A program made the translations under genes and the position numbers. Below the pieces are notes generated by a model. It worked only from the letters and a program-made list of their open reading frames with translations. It did no database searches and was not told the DNA's origin. A stretch of 64,000 bases of DNA, taken from the NCBI RefSeq assembly GCF_001423485.1, contig NZ_LMOD01000001.1, positions 502,617 to 566,616 of the forward strand, read 5' to 3'. Position 1 is the first letter of the stretch, and every line of letters starts with the position of its first letter. The DNA is from Microbacterium sp. Leaf320 (GTDB taxonomy: Bacteria > Actinomycetota > Actinomycetes > Actinomycetales > Microbacteriaceae). This document shows, one piece after another, positions 33,649 through 41,663 of this stretch.

Positions 33649-34448
33649 GCCACCGCTCCGACCAGGCGCAGCAACGCCCCGAGATCCTCGACCGCGTCGG
33701 CCGGTGAACGCGGGGCGAATCCTGCGATCGTCGCGCCCGCCAGCGGAACGCGCGTGCGGAGAGCGCGAATCGCCGCGCTCAGGGTGGCGGGAGCGAGTCC
33801 GAACGGCGACGCGGAGGAGACGCCGGCTATCTCGGCCGGATCGAGCACATCGACGTCGATGTGCACCCAGACCCGGCTCGCGCCGGTGGCCACGACGGCG
33901 GCGGCCAGAGCATCGGCATCGTCGAGGTCTGCCACCGAGAGCGGGGTGAGGCCGTCGAGCGCAGCGACCTCGGCGTCGTCGAGATCGCGCATCCCGACGG
34001 TGATCACGCGGTCGCGCGGTATGCCGGGGGAGAGCGCGAGCTGCGGTTCGCCTTCACCGAGCACAGCCCGCAGGGCCATGCCGGAGAACGCACCGGACGG
34101 CGACGTCTCGGGTGTGTTCATGTCGGCGTGCGCGTCACACCAGACCACCGCGAGATCGTCGGTGCCGCCGGGAAGGGCGGCGAGCGCCGCGACGGTGACG
34201 CTGCAGTCTCCGCCCACGACGACCGTGTCGGCCGTCATCGCCGCATCGACGAGCTCACGAGTGCGCAACAGGGCGCTGAGTCGGCGGACGCCCGTGCCGA
34301 GCGACTCTCCGGCCTCGACGGGCACATCGAGCACGGTGGTCGACGCGCGCGGAAGATCACCGGCGATCGCGGATGCGCCGTCGACGAGGAGCATTGCGCG
34401 CGGTGCAGGGGAGCCCTGCCACTGCGGGACGACGAGGAAACGCACCAT
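33645..34448 (-). CDS. Arginase/agmatinase-family protein
   Basis: 267 residues of the binuclear-manganese ureohydrolase fold. Metal-ligand motifs VWCDAHADMN (Asp 105, His 107, Asp 109) and HIDVDVLDP (Asp 198, Asp 200) are present, but the first motif reads GGDCS, so the usual GGDH histidine is Cys 82. This makes full arginase activity uncertain; some family members with changed ligands act on guanidine-like substrates. A GGAGG site precedes ATG 34448. It overlaps the next gene by four bases. Confidence 0.85.
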   Translation of the reverse strand: MVRFLVVPQWQGSPAPRAMLLVDGASAIAGDLPRASTTVLDVPVEAGESLGTGVRRLSALLRTRELVDAAMTADTVVVGGDCSVTVAALAALPGGTDDLAVVWCDAHADMNTPETSPSGAFSGMALRAVLGEGEPQLALSPGIPRDRVITVGMRDLDDAEVAALDGLTPLSVADLDDADALAAAVVATGASRVWVHIDVDVLDPAEIAGVSSASPFGLAPATLSAAIRALRTRVPLAGATIAGFAPRSPADAVEDLGALLRLVGAVA

Positions 34449-34470
34449 GGGTGCCTCCAGCTATGAAAGA

Positions 34471-34506
34471 GCGGATGCCCCGGACACGCTGGTCCAGGGC
34501 ATCCGC
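34471..34506 (-). terminator. Terminator of pspA
   Basis: A ten-base-pair stem (34471-34480 with 34497-34506), with a further four-base-pair inner helix (34482-34485 with 34492-34495), lies nine bases beyond the pspA stop. Confidence 0.75.
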
Positions 34507-34514
34507 GAGGTGTG

Positions 34515-35258
34515 TCAGGAACCTTCGATGGCCTGACGGGGGGCGGAGCCGCCCGCCTTCAGCTCGGCGAGACGTGCTTCGACCTCGGTGAGCTCTCCGA
34601 GGTCCTCGAGGCTCTCGAACTGGGCGTCGAGGCTGGAGGCTGCGAGCTCGATCTTGCCCTGAGCGAGAGCCTCCTGGCGGCGGACCTTGTCTTCGAAACG
34701 ACCCAGCTCGCTGGTCGGGTCGAGGACGTTGATCGACGAGACCGCGTCCTGCACCTTGGTCTGCGCCTCGGCGACCTTGGCGCGGGCGAGAAGCTCGCTG
34801 CGCTTGTTCTTCAGCTCGCCCAGCTTGTCCTTCATGCCGTTGAGACCGGACTTCAGCTTGTCGACGATCTCGGTCTGAGCGGCGATCTGGGGCTCTGCGC
34901 CGGTGGCTTCGCGCTCAGCGCTGATCTGGCGCTGGAGCGCGATCTTGGCGAGGTTGTCGAACTTGTCCGCATCGGCGGCATCGCCGGTCGAGCGCATCTC
35001 GTCGGCCTTGCGGCTCGCGGCGAGGGCCTTGTTGCCCCACTCCGTGGCCGCCTGGACGTCCTCTTCGTGGTCGCGCTCGAGGAGGCGCAGGTTGCCGATG
35101 GTCTCGGCGATCGCCGATTCGGCGTCGGCGATGCTGTTCGTGTAATCACGGACGAGCTGGTCGATCATCTTCTGCGGGTCTTCCGCAGAGTCCAGGAGCG
35201 AGTTGATGTTCGCGCGGACGAGGGTCGAGATACGTCCGAAGATGGACTGCTTGGTCAT
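34515..35258 (-). CDS. pspA: PspA/IM30-family membrane-stress protein
   Basis: 247-residue, almost wholly helical protein of the ESCRT-III-related PspA family (KQSIFGRISTLVRANINSLLDSAEDPQKMIDQLVRDYTNSIADAESAIAETIG is the diagnostic N-terminal hairpin). It binds stressed inner membrane and protects proton-motive force. Family core length is about 220-230, so there is only a short tail. It directly follows the TPM-domain gene on the same strand (56-base gap, own AAAGGAA site). Confidence 0.93.
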   Translation of the reverse strand: MTKQSIFGRISTLVRANINSLLDSAEDPQKMIDQLVRDYTNSIADAESAIAETIGNLRLLERDHEEDVQAATEWGNKALAASRKADEMRSTGDAADADKFDNLAKIALQRQISAEREATGAEPQIAAQTEIVDKLKSGLNGMKDKLGELKNKRSELLARAKVAEAQTKVQDAVSSINVLDPTSELGRFEDKVRRQEALAQGKIELAASSLDAQFESLEDLGELTEVEARLAELKAGGSAPRQAIEGS

Positions 35259-35314
35259 GCGTGGTTCCTTTCAGAGGGTCGGACTCGATGTTCTGGGGTC
35301 GTTATGTGTGCGGT

Positions 35315-37363
35315 TCAGAAGCGTCGCCCTCCCGAACGGCCGCTGCGGCCGCTGGAGCGGCTGCCGCCGCCTCCGCCGAAACCGGAGCTGCGGAACCCGC
35401 CGCCGCCGCTGGATCGCCAGCTGCTGCTCCGCGAGGAGCCTCCGCCTCCGCCACCGCCGGACAGGAGGCCGCCGATGATGCCGCCGAGGATGTCGCCGCC
35501 GAGGCCGGAACCTCCCGAACCGCCACCACCGCCGAAGATGCTGCCGCCACCGCCGCCCCAGCCGTTCTGATAGCTGCTCGGGCTCATCGCCGCGACATCG
35601 GCCTGCGCCGAAGAGGTCGCCTGGCGGGCGAGATCGAGGGCACGGCCCGCTTCAGTGAGCGCCGCCTCGGGGTCGGTGGCACGCAGGTTCAGTGCCTGTG
35701 TGAGGGTGGCCTCCGCCTGCGAGAGGCGGGTGCGCGCTGTGGATCCGACGGAGCCGCGCCGCGTCTCGATGTACTCCCGCGCGGCGCGGATCTCGGACCC
35801 CGCCTGCGTCAGCGTCTGCTCGAGCATCTGCTGCGCTCGTCGGGCTCGCTCGACGGCCTGGGTTCCCTGCGCGATCGCCGCGTCGATCTGGGCGTTCGCC
35901 GCGGTGAGCGCCTCGAGTACCCGCTGAGGGCTGCGTGAGTTCCCGCCGAGGGCGGCCTGCGCCTGCTGCAGCTGCTGCGAGGTCGCCGAGGCCGCCGAAG
36001 ACAGAACGCCGCCCGTGTCGGGCAGCTGCTGCGCGGTGGCGATGTCGGCCTGCAGCTCAGCGACCAGAGCCTGGGCCTGCGACTCGATGCTGGCGAGTTC
36101 GGCGCCCAGCGCCGTGATCGCGTTCGCCAGCTGGGCCGCCTGCGCGACGGACTGCTCGGCGGTGCGGATCGCGAACGCGGCTTCTCCTGAGCGCCCTGCA
36201 GCGATCGCCTGGGCGGCGGCCTCGATGGAGCGGTCGGCGAGCGCCGCGCGCTCGCGGGCCTGTGCCGGGTTGTCGGCGACGGTCACGAGGGATGCCTGAT
36301 CGAACGTGCTCGAGAGCGCCGCGAGAGCAGGCTCAGCACTCGCGAGCAGCGTGTCGAGTGCTGCCCGCTCGCCCCGTACGCGTTCGAGCTCCTGCGGGGC
36401 GTTCTGCTCGAGCTTGCGAAGTGCGTCGAAAGCCTCGGTGTTGTCGTCGAGGACGTCGTCGATCTCGTCGCACAGCTGGATGATGCGGATGTGCCACGCG
36501 CGGCGGTCGTGGACGGTGTCCTCGATCTCGTCGTCGAGCTTCTGCTTGAGGTCGAAGGCCTCGGACATCTTCGCCTTGGCGGTCTCGACGGCTCCGCTGA
36601 AGGTCGAGGTGGCCGCCTCGCCGAACTGGGCCACGGCGAAACCGAGCTCTTCCCTGCTCGACGTGATGGCATCATCCGCCTGCACGAGCGCGGCGCCCGC
36701 CTGGGTCTGGACCTGCTCGTCGGTGAGGGTGGAGAACGGGTCGTTCGGGTCCGGCTTCTCGGGCATCGCACCGCGGCGACGGATCTCGGCGTTGCGCCGG
36801 GACCGACGGACGAGCGCGACGATCAGCCAGACGATCAGACCGAGAGCGATGATGCCGACGACGATGAGCGTGGTGCGGAGCGCGCCGGCCCCGCCGTCGC
36901 CCTGGATCTCGTCGGCGGCGAGGATGATCGCGCCCTCCCAGTCGTTCTGGGCGGCGAGGCTCTGGATCTCGTTCTCGACGTCGTCGAGCTTGCTGTCGCT
37001 GAGCGGACCGTCGGGGGCGGCGGAGATGTAGTAGCTCCGGCCCTCGACCGCGATGGCGAGCAGATACTGCTCGGACCCGAGATTGTTGTTCTCGGCGACG
37101 GTGTCGGCCCACTCGACGTTGTCGGTGGGGGAGGTGAAATCGTCGACAAGCACCACGAAGAGGTCGGCGGAGGAGTTGTCGCTGAGGGTCTGGAGTCGAG
37201 CCTCGACCGCATCCTCCTGGCTGGGGGAGAGGACCCCGGCGTCATCGGTCACGTACCCGGAGTCGAGCGTGACCGGATCGGTCGCGGACGCGGCGGATGC
37301 GGAGAAGGCCCCGGCCGCTGCAGCGGCAGTGAGTGCGGCCAGCGCGAGCCACCGTGTCTTCAT
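35315..37363 (-). CDS. TPM-domain membrane protein with long coiled coil and Gly/Ser tail
   Basis: 682 residues. Signal peptide (about 1-27, WLALAALTAAAAAGAFSASA), then an extracytoplasmic TPM/Psb32 domain (about 28-150; GYVTDDAGVLSPSQEDAVEARLQTLS, DLFVVLVDDF, NNNLGSEQYLLAIAV), one transmembrane helix (about 162-185, TTLIVVGIIALGLIVWLIVALVRR), a long cytoplasmic Ala/Gln/Glu-rich coiled coil (about 240-600) and a Gly/Ser/Arg tail to the end. TPM proteins bind acidic phospholipids or act in photosystem repair; function here is unknown. Being directly upstream of pspA, envelope stress is the likely context. ATG 37363 has a GGAGG site and begins the signal peptide. Confidence 0.85.
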   Translation of the reverse strand: MKTRWLALAALTAAAAAGAFSASAASATDPVTLDSGYVTDDAGVLSPSQEDAVEARLQTLSDNSSADLFVVLVDDFTSPTDNVEWADTVAENNNLGSEQYLLAIAVEGRSYYISAAPDGPLSDSKLDDVENEIQSLAAQNDWEGAIILAADEIQGDGGAGALRTTLIVVGIIALGLIVWLIVALVRRSRRNAEIRRRGAMPEKPDPNDPFSTLTDEQVQTQAGAALVQADDAITSSREELGFAVAQFGEAATSTFSGAVETAKAKMSEAFDLKQKLDDEIEDTVHDRRAWHIRIIQLCDEIDDVLDDNTEAFDALRKLEQNAPQELERVRGERAALDTLLASAEPALAALSSTFDQASLVTVADNPAQARERAALADRSIEAAAQAIAAGRSGEAAFAIRTAEQSVAQAAQLANAITALGAELASIESQAQALVAELQADIATAQQLPDTGGVLSSAASATSQQLQQAQAALGGNSRSPQRVLEALTAANAQIDAAIAQGTQAVERARRAQQMLEQTLTQAGSEIRAAREYIETRRGSVGSTARTRLSQAEATLTQALNLRATDPEAALTEAGRALDLARQATSSAQADVAAMSPSSYQNGWGGGGGSIFGGGGGSGGSGLGGDILGGIIGGLLSGGGGGGGSSRSSSWRSSGGGGFRSSGFGGGGGSRSSGRSGRSGGRRF

Positions 37364-37472
37364 CGTGTTCCCTCCGACCGGCAGCCGAGCCCCATGGCAC
37401 GAGTCTATGCACACAGGCCGACACGCGACAGCATCCGAGCGGCGATAGCCGTTCGCCCTCAGCGGAGACACA

Positions 37473-37485
37473 TACGCTGGAGGGC
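37473..37485 (+). promoter_or_regulatory. Likely leaderless promoter of the DUF3097 gene
   Basis: TACGCT at 37473-37478, seven bases, then ATG 37486. Confidence 0.4.
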
Positions 37486-38325
37486 ATGGACGACAGGTAC
37501 GGATCGGATGTGCTCGCGGCTGGTTGGCGGGAGCGCGCGGCGAAGCCGGTGCCGCAGGTGCCCGCCGAGGTCGATCTCGTCGTCGAGGTCGCGGACGACG
37601 GCTACTGCGGTGCGGTCACACGCGTGCAGGGAGGGAACGTCGAGCTCGAGGATCGGCTAGGTCGCAAGCGACTCTTCCCTCTCGGCGGCGGATTCCTGAT
37701 CGACGGAGCACCGGTGCGGCTCACCGTCCCCGCCCCGAAGGAGCAGGGCGCCAGGCGCACCGCGTCGGGATCGTTCGTGGTCGCCGATCAGCGTGCACGG
37801 ATCGCGCTGCCCAGCCGCATCCTCGTCGAGGGAAAGCACGACGCGGAGCTGGTGGAGAAGGTCTGGGGAGCGGACCTGCGCGTCGAGGGCGTCGTCGTCG
37901 AGTTCCTGCAGGGAGTCGACCTGCTCGACGAGATGCTCGCCGCGGAGCCGCCGACCGCGTCCCGTCGCTACGGAGTGCTCGTCGATCATCTGGTTCCCGG
38001 CTCGAAGGAGTCGCGCGTCGCCGACGCGGTCGCCCGCGGCCCGCACGGCCGGCACGTGCGCATCGTCGGTCATCCCTTCGTCGACGTCTGGCAGTGTGTG
38101 ACGCCGCGTGCGCTGGGGATCGCGAAGTGGCCGGAAATCCCGCGGGGCACCGACTGGAAGACCGGGATCTGCAAGGCGTTCGGCTGGCCGTACGAGACAC
38201 AGGGCGACACGGGTCGTGCGTGGCAGCACATCCTGTCGAAGGTGCACACGTATCGGGATCTCGAACCCGCGCTGCTGGGCCGGGTGGAAGAGCTCATCGA
38301 CTTCGTGACCGCTCCGGCCGACTGA
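37486..38325 (+). CDS. DUF3097-family protein with Toprim-like motif
   Basis: 279 residues, an actinobacterial family without assigned function. After a beta-rich N-terminal part (to about 95), the stretch SRILVEGKHDAELVEKVWG and later YGVLVDHLVPGSKES look like the Glu and DxD-type parts of a Toprim fold (primase/topoisomerase/OLD nuclease), which suggests a metal-dependent nucleic-acid activity. The C-terminal half has ITPRALGIAKWPEIPRG-like conserved residues and GDTGRAWQHILSKVHTYRDLEP. Divergent from the TPM gene. Confidence 0.85.
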   Translation: MDDRYGSDVLAAGWRERAAKPVPQVPAEVDLVVEVADDGYCGAVTRVQGGNVELEDRLGRKRLFPLGGGFLIDGAPVRLTVPAPKEQGARRTASGSFVVADQRARIALPSRILVEGKHDAELVEKVWGADLRVEGVVVEFLQGVDLLDEMLAAEPPTASRRYGVLVDHLVPGSKESRVADAVARGPHGRHVRIVGHPFVDVWQCVTPRALGIAKWPEIPRGTDWKTGICKAFGWPYETQGDTGRAWQHILSKVHTYRDLEPALLGRVEELIDFVTAPAD

Positions 38326-38356
38326 TCCCGGGTCCGTGACTCGGGGCGCCGCCGAC

Positions 38357-38368
38357 TACCCTGGAGGC
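38357..38368 (+). promoter_or_regulatory. Likely leaderless promoter of trmB
   Basis: TACCCT at 38357-38362, then GGAGGC, then ATG 38369. The GGAGGC could also serve as a ribosome-binding site for read-through from the upstream gene. Confidence 0.45.
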
Positions 38369-39094
38369 ATGCCCGAACCCCGCACCTTCCGTGACGAACC
38401 GGTGTCCTTCGTGCGCCGCAGCGGGCGTATGTCCGACGCGCAGGAACGCGCCTTCGACGAGCTCGGCCCGCACTATCTGCTCGACGTGCCGCGCGACGTC
38501 GCCTGGACCTCGGTGCATCCCGAGGCGCGACTCGACCCGAGCATCGAGTACGGCCGAGATGCCGATCTGTACGTCGAGATCGGCTCGGGGCAGGGACACG
38601 CGATCGTGGCCGCCGCCTCGTCCCGCCCCGATGACGACTTCCTCGCCGTCGAGGTCTTCCGCGCCGGCCTCGCCCGCACGATGCTGGACGCGGATCGCGA
38701 GGGCGCCCGCAATGTGCGCGTCGTCGAGGCGAACGCGCCGGAGGTGCTCTCGTCGTACCTGCCCGAGGCTGCGGCCGCCGAGGTCTGGATCTTCTTCCCC
38801 GATCCGTGGCACAAGAAGAAGCACACCAAGCGTCGGCTCGTGCGATCGGGATTCGGCGAGACGGCGGCGCGGGCGCTGCGTGACGGCGGACTGCTGCGAC
38901 TCGCGACGGATTGGGAGGACTACGCGCTGCAGATGCGCGAGGTGCTCGATGCCGATCCGCTGTTCGAGCGCGCCTTCGACGGCGAGTGGGCCGAGCGGTT
39001 CGACGGACGGGTGATGACCGCCTTCGAGCGCAAGGGGATCGCCAAGGGGCGCGACATCCGCGATCTCGTGTATCGGCGGAAGTCGCGCGCGTGA
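38369..39094 (+). CDS. trmB: tRNA (guanosine(46)-N7)-methyltransferase
   Basis: SAM-dependent methylation of G46 in the tRNA variable loop. 241 residues. LYVEIGSGQGHAIVAAA is the SAM-binding motif I, FLAVEVFRAGLARTM follows, and FFPDPWHKKKHTKRRLV is the diagnostic TrmB motif with the catalytic Asp and tRNA-binding basic run. ATG 38369 is preferred to GTG 38336, since the family homology and the promoter both point there. The next gene starts inside the stop codon (GTGA). Confidence 0.95.
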   Translation: MPEPRTFRDEPVSFVRRSGRMSDAQERAFDELGPHYLLDVPRDVAWTSVHPEARLDPSIEYGRDADLYVEIGSGQGHAIVAAASSRPDDDFLAVEVFRAGLARTMLDADREGARNVRVVEANAPEVLSSYLPEAAAAEVWIFFPDPWHKKKHTKRRLVRSGFGETAARALRDGGLLRLATDWEDYALQMREVLDADPLFERAFDGEWAERFDGRVMTAFERKGIAKGRDIRDLVYRRKSRA

Positions 39095-39984
39095 CCGACG
39101 TGCAGCGCAGGTCTACGACCTGGCCCGCTGTGATCCCCGCACTTCTGGTCTGCGCGGCGGCACCGGCGTTCTTCGTCCTCGAGACCGCCTGGCTCGGCTG
39201 GGCGCTGCTCGCACTCGGCGTCGGGGGAGCGTGGCTCGTCGAACGCGGACGCCCCGTCGTCGCCGACCAGGTCGTGAGCGTCGGATCCCGACGCGAGACG
39301 GCCCGCGTCATCGGGGTGAGCCGTCAGCCCTCGCTCACCCGTGACCTCTCGCTGATCGCCCTGGGCATGCTCATCGTGAGCGTGATCCCGCTCGCAGCCG
39401 AGCTCGACAACATCGCCATGCTGCGCTTCACGCTCGCTCTCGGTGGCGCGGTCGCGGTGCCGTACGTCGTGTCGCGCTTCGTGTTCCGCGACCGCGCCAT
39501 CAGCTTTCCCTGGCGTGCGCATCGTCGCTGGGGTCGCCTGCAGTGGGGGTGGCTGGTCGCGGTGCTGGTGCTGGGCTGGCTGATCCTGCCGTTCTACTTC
39601 ATCACCAGCGGGGTGTACCAGAACTGGCCGGTCGTCGACTCGCCCGACCTCATCGCCCGTCTCTTCGTCGGCGTCGGCGCGGTCGGCATCTGGGACGAGC
39701 TGTTCTTCATCTGCACGGTGTTCGCCCTGCTGCGTCGCCACTTTCCCGACGCGCTCGCCAACGTGCTGCAGATGATCGTGTTCGTCTCGTTCCTGTGGGA
39801 GCTCGGCTACCGCGAATGGGGACCGCTGCTGACGATCCCGTTCGCGCTGCTCCAGGGATTCATCTTCATGCGCACCCACTCGCTCGCCTACGTCGTGACG
39901 GTGCATCTGCTGTTCGACGCGGTCGTGTTCGCCGTGCTCGTGCACGCGCACAACCCCGGACTCCTGCCGATCTTCCTGCTCTAG
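39091..39984 (+). CDS. CPBP-like intramembrane protease homologue with altered motifs
   Basis: 297 residues with about eight helices. The C-terminal half fits the CPBP (Rce1/Abi) family: GIWDELFFICTVFALLRRHFPDAL stands where EExxxR is expected, FVSFLWELGY where FxxxH is expected, and VTVHLLFDAVVF where HxxxN is expected. The first Glu is Asp, the Arg is absent and the second His is lost, so proteolytic activity is doubtful. GTG 39091 overlaps the trmB stop. Known CPBP proteins process prenylated proteins or give bacteriocin self-immunity. Confidence 0.7.
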   Translation: MTDVQRRSTTWPAVIPALLVCAAAPAFFVLETAWLGWALLALGVGGAWLVERGRPVVADQVVSVGSRRETARVIGVSRQPSLTRDLSLIALGMLIVSVIPLAAELDNIAMLRFTLALGGAVAVPYVVSRFVFRDRAISFPWRAHRRWGRLQWGWLVAVLVLGWLILPFYFITSGVYQNWPVVDSPDLIARLFVGVGAVGIWDELFFICTVFALLRRHFPDALANVLQMIVFVSFLWELGYREWGPLLTIPFALLQGFIFMRTHSLAYVVTVHLLFDAVVFAVLVHAHNPGLLPIFLL

Positions 39985-40001
39985 GGTTCCGAGGGTTCCG
40001 A
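39984..40001 (+). repeat. Two tandem 9-base units before the DUF1304 gene
   Basis: GGGTTCCGA is repeated twice, followed by a partial third GGGTCGATA, in the 36-base gap before the DUF1304 start. Significance unknown. Confidence 0.6.
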
Positions 40002-40008
40002 GGGTCGA

Positions 40009-40020
40009 TACGATCGACTC
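40009..40020 (+). promoter_or_regulatory. Likely leaderless promoter of the DUF1304 gene
   Basis: TACGAT at 40009-40014, six bases, then ATG 40021. Confidence 0.5.
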
Positions 40021-40413
40021 ATGCTCATCGTCGGACTCGTCCTCGCCGCGGCCGCAGCCGCATTCCACGTCTTCATCTTCGCGCTCGAGTCGCTGAAGTG
40101 GACCGAGCCCGAGACGAGGAAGATCTTCGGCGTCGCCAGCGAGGCCGATGCCATCACCATGAAGGCGCTCGCCTTCAACCAGGGGTTCTACAACCTCTTC
40201 CTGGCGCTGACCGCCTTGCTCGGCGTCGGCTTCGTGATCATCGGATTCACGACCGTCGGCCTGACCCTGGTGTTCGCGGGCACCGGCATGATGTTGGCCG
40301 CAGCGCTGGTGCTCGTGCTCTCCGACCCGTCGAAGCTGCGCGCGGCGACGATGCAGGGCACACTGCCGCTGCTCGCCGTGATCGCGACGGCCATCGGCGT
40401 CGCCGTCGGCTGA
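40021..40413 (+). CDS. DUF1304-family small membrane protein
   Basis: 130 residues with four helices (LIVGLVLAAAAAAFHVFIFALE, FYNLFLALTALLGVGFVIIG, TLVFAGTGMMLAAALVLVL, TLPLLAVIATAIGVAVG). The conserved MKALAFNQGFYNLFLA loop is the family signature. Function unknown. Confidence 0.88.
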   Translation: MLIVGLVLAAAAAAFHVFIFALESLKWTEPETRKIFGVASEADAITMKALAFNQGFYNLFLALTALLGVGFVIIGFTTVGLTLVFAGTGMMLAAALVLVLSDPSKLRAATMQGTLPLLAVIATAIGVAVG

Positions 40414-40508
40414 GCGCTCCGCCGCTGCTCAGCAGACTGCTCTGGTGAGCGCTCTGCTCAGCGCTCGCGAGGGGTGACAACCCGGAGGAGTCGGGCCACA
40501 CTCGAGGC

Positions 40509-41585
40509 ATGGCCGACTGGGTGCTGCATGTGGACATGGATCAGTTCATCGCTGCGGTCGAGGTGCTGCGCAGGCCCGAGCTCGCCGGTCTGCCCGTGAT
40601 CGTCGGGGGCCGAGGCGATCCCACCGAGCGCGCCGTCGTGTCGACGGCGTCGTACGAGGCCCGAGCGTTCGGCATCGGGTCGGGCATGCCGCTGAAGATC
40701 GCGGCGCGGAAGGCGCCGGAGGATGCCGTGTTCCTCCCCGTCGACCATGAGGCCTACGAATCGGCATCGACCGAGGTGATGTCGTCGCTGCGTGCCCTGC
40801 CCGGTGTGGTGCTCGAGGTCATCGGCTGGGACGAGTGCTTCCTCGGGGTCGAGACCGACGACCCTGAGAGCGTGGCACGTTCGGCTCAGGCCGCCGTGCT
40901 CGAGGCGACAGGACTGCACTGCTCGGTCGGCATCGGCGACAACAAGGTGCGCGCGAAGATCGCGACGGAGTTCGGCAAGCCGCGCGGGGTCTTCCGGCTC
41001 ACTGTCGACAACTGGTTCGAGGTGATGGGGGACAAGCCGACCCGGGATCTCTGGGGAGTGGGGCCGAAGGTGCAGAAGAGGCTCGCGGCTCACGGCATCA
41101 CGACGGTGCGGGAGCTCGCGGATGCTGACGAGGATCAGCTCGTCTCCGAGTTCGGTCCGCGGATGGGTGTCTGGTACCACGGACTCGGATCAGGTCTCGG
41201 GCCGATCGTGGTCGATCCGACTCCGTGGGTGGCGCGGAGCCACAGCCGCGAGACCACCTTTCAGCAGAACCTCACCACGCCCGCCGAGATTCTGGCCGCG
41301 CTCGCGGAACTCGCCGGTCATGCCTTCGATGACTGCGCCGACGAGGGGCGGCCTGTCGTGCGGGTGCACCTCAAGGTCCGGTACGCGCCGTTCGAGACGA
41401 AGACCTTCGGGCGCAAGCTCGCGGCACCGACCACGGAGCGTGACGAGGTGATCGCCGCGGCGCTCGCCCTCGGATCCACGCTCGATCCGCAGCGAGAGGT
41501 GAGACTTCTCGGCGTGCGCGCCGAGATGACGATGCCTGACAGCGGCGACTCGGTTGAGCGCACGCCGGTGCGCGGCAGGATCTGA
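40509..41585 (+). CDS. dinB: DNA polymerase IV (Y family)
   Basis: Translesion polymerase, 358 residues. Catalytic acidic residues are in VLHVDMDQFIAAVE (near the N-terminus) and VIGWDECFLGVE (family SxDExxLD/WDE motif). Palm, fingers, helix-hairpin-helix (LWGVGPKVQKRLAAHGITTVRELADA) and little finger are all present. The VIGWDECFLG form belongs to an actinobacterial subgroup. No LexA-type box (TCGAAC/GTTCG) is visible upstream; the gap only holds GCTCAGC-type short repeats. It ends before a strong bidirectional terminator. Confidence 0.92.
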   Translation: MADWVLHVDMDQFIAAVEVLRRPELAGLPVIVGGRGDPTERAVVSTASYEARAFGIGSGMPLKIAARKAPEDAVFLPVDHEAYESASTEVMSSLRALPGVVLEVIGWDECFLGVETDDPESVARSAQAAVLEATGLHCSVGIGDNKVRAKIATEFGKPRGVFRLTVDNWFEVMGDKPTRDLWGVGPKVQKRLAAHGITTVRELADADEDQLVSEFGPRMGVWYHGLGSGLGPIVVDPTPWVARSHSRETTFQQNLTTPAEILAALAELAGHAFDDCADEGRPVVRVHLKVRYAPFETKTFGRKLAAPTTERDEVIAAALALGSTLDPQREVRLLGVRAEMTMPDSGDSVERTPVRGRI

Positions 41586-41606
41586 GTCGTCCGCCGGCCC
41601 GTACAT

Positions 41607-41622
41607 CCGCACCCGGGTGCGG
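41607..41622. repeat. Perfect 16-base palindrome after dinB
   Basis: CCGCACCC and its complement GGGTGCGG abut with no loop, 22 bases beyond the dinB stop and just before the terminator. It may be part of the termination region or a protein site. Confidence 0.5.
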
Positions 41623-41627
41623 GAGAA

Positions 41628-41660
41628 CTGACGGGGCGGGCTCGGAGCCCGCCCCGTCAG
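41628..41660. terminator. Bidirectional terminator between dinB and the GH27 gene
   Basis: Arms 41628-41643 and 41645-41660 are perfect complements. In practice about 14 GC-rich pairs form with a small loop. Located between converging genes. Confidence 0.88.
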
Positions 41661-41663
41661 CGC

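Noticed and set aside
40414..40508. SOS (LexA) box upstream of dinB
   Set aside because: No CGAAC-N4-GTTCG type sequence is present; only short GCTCAGC/GAGCGC repeats.
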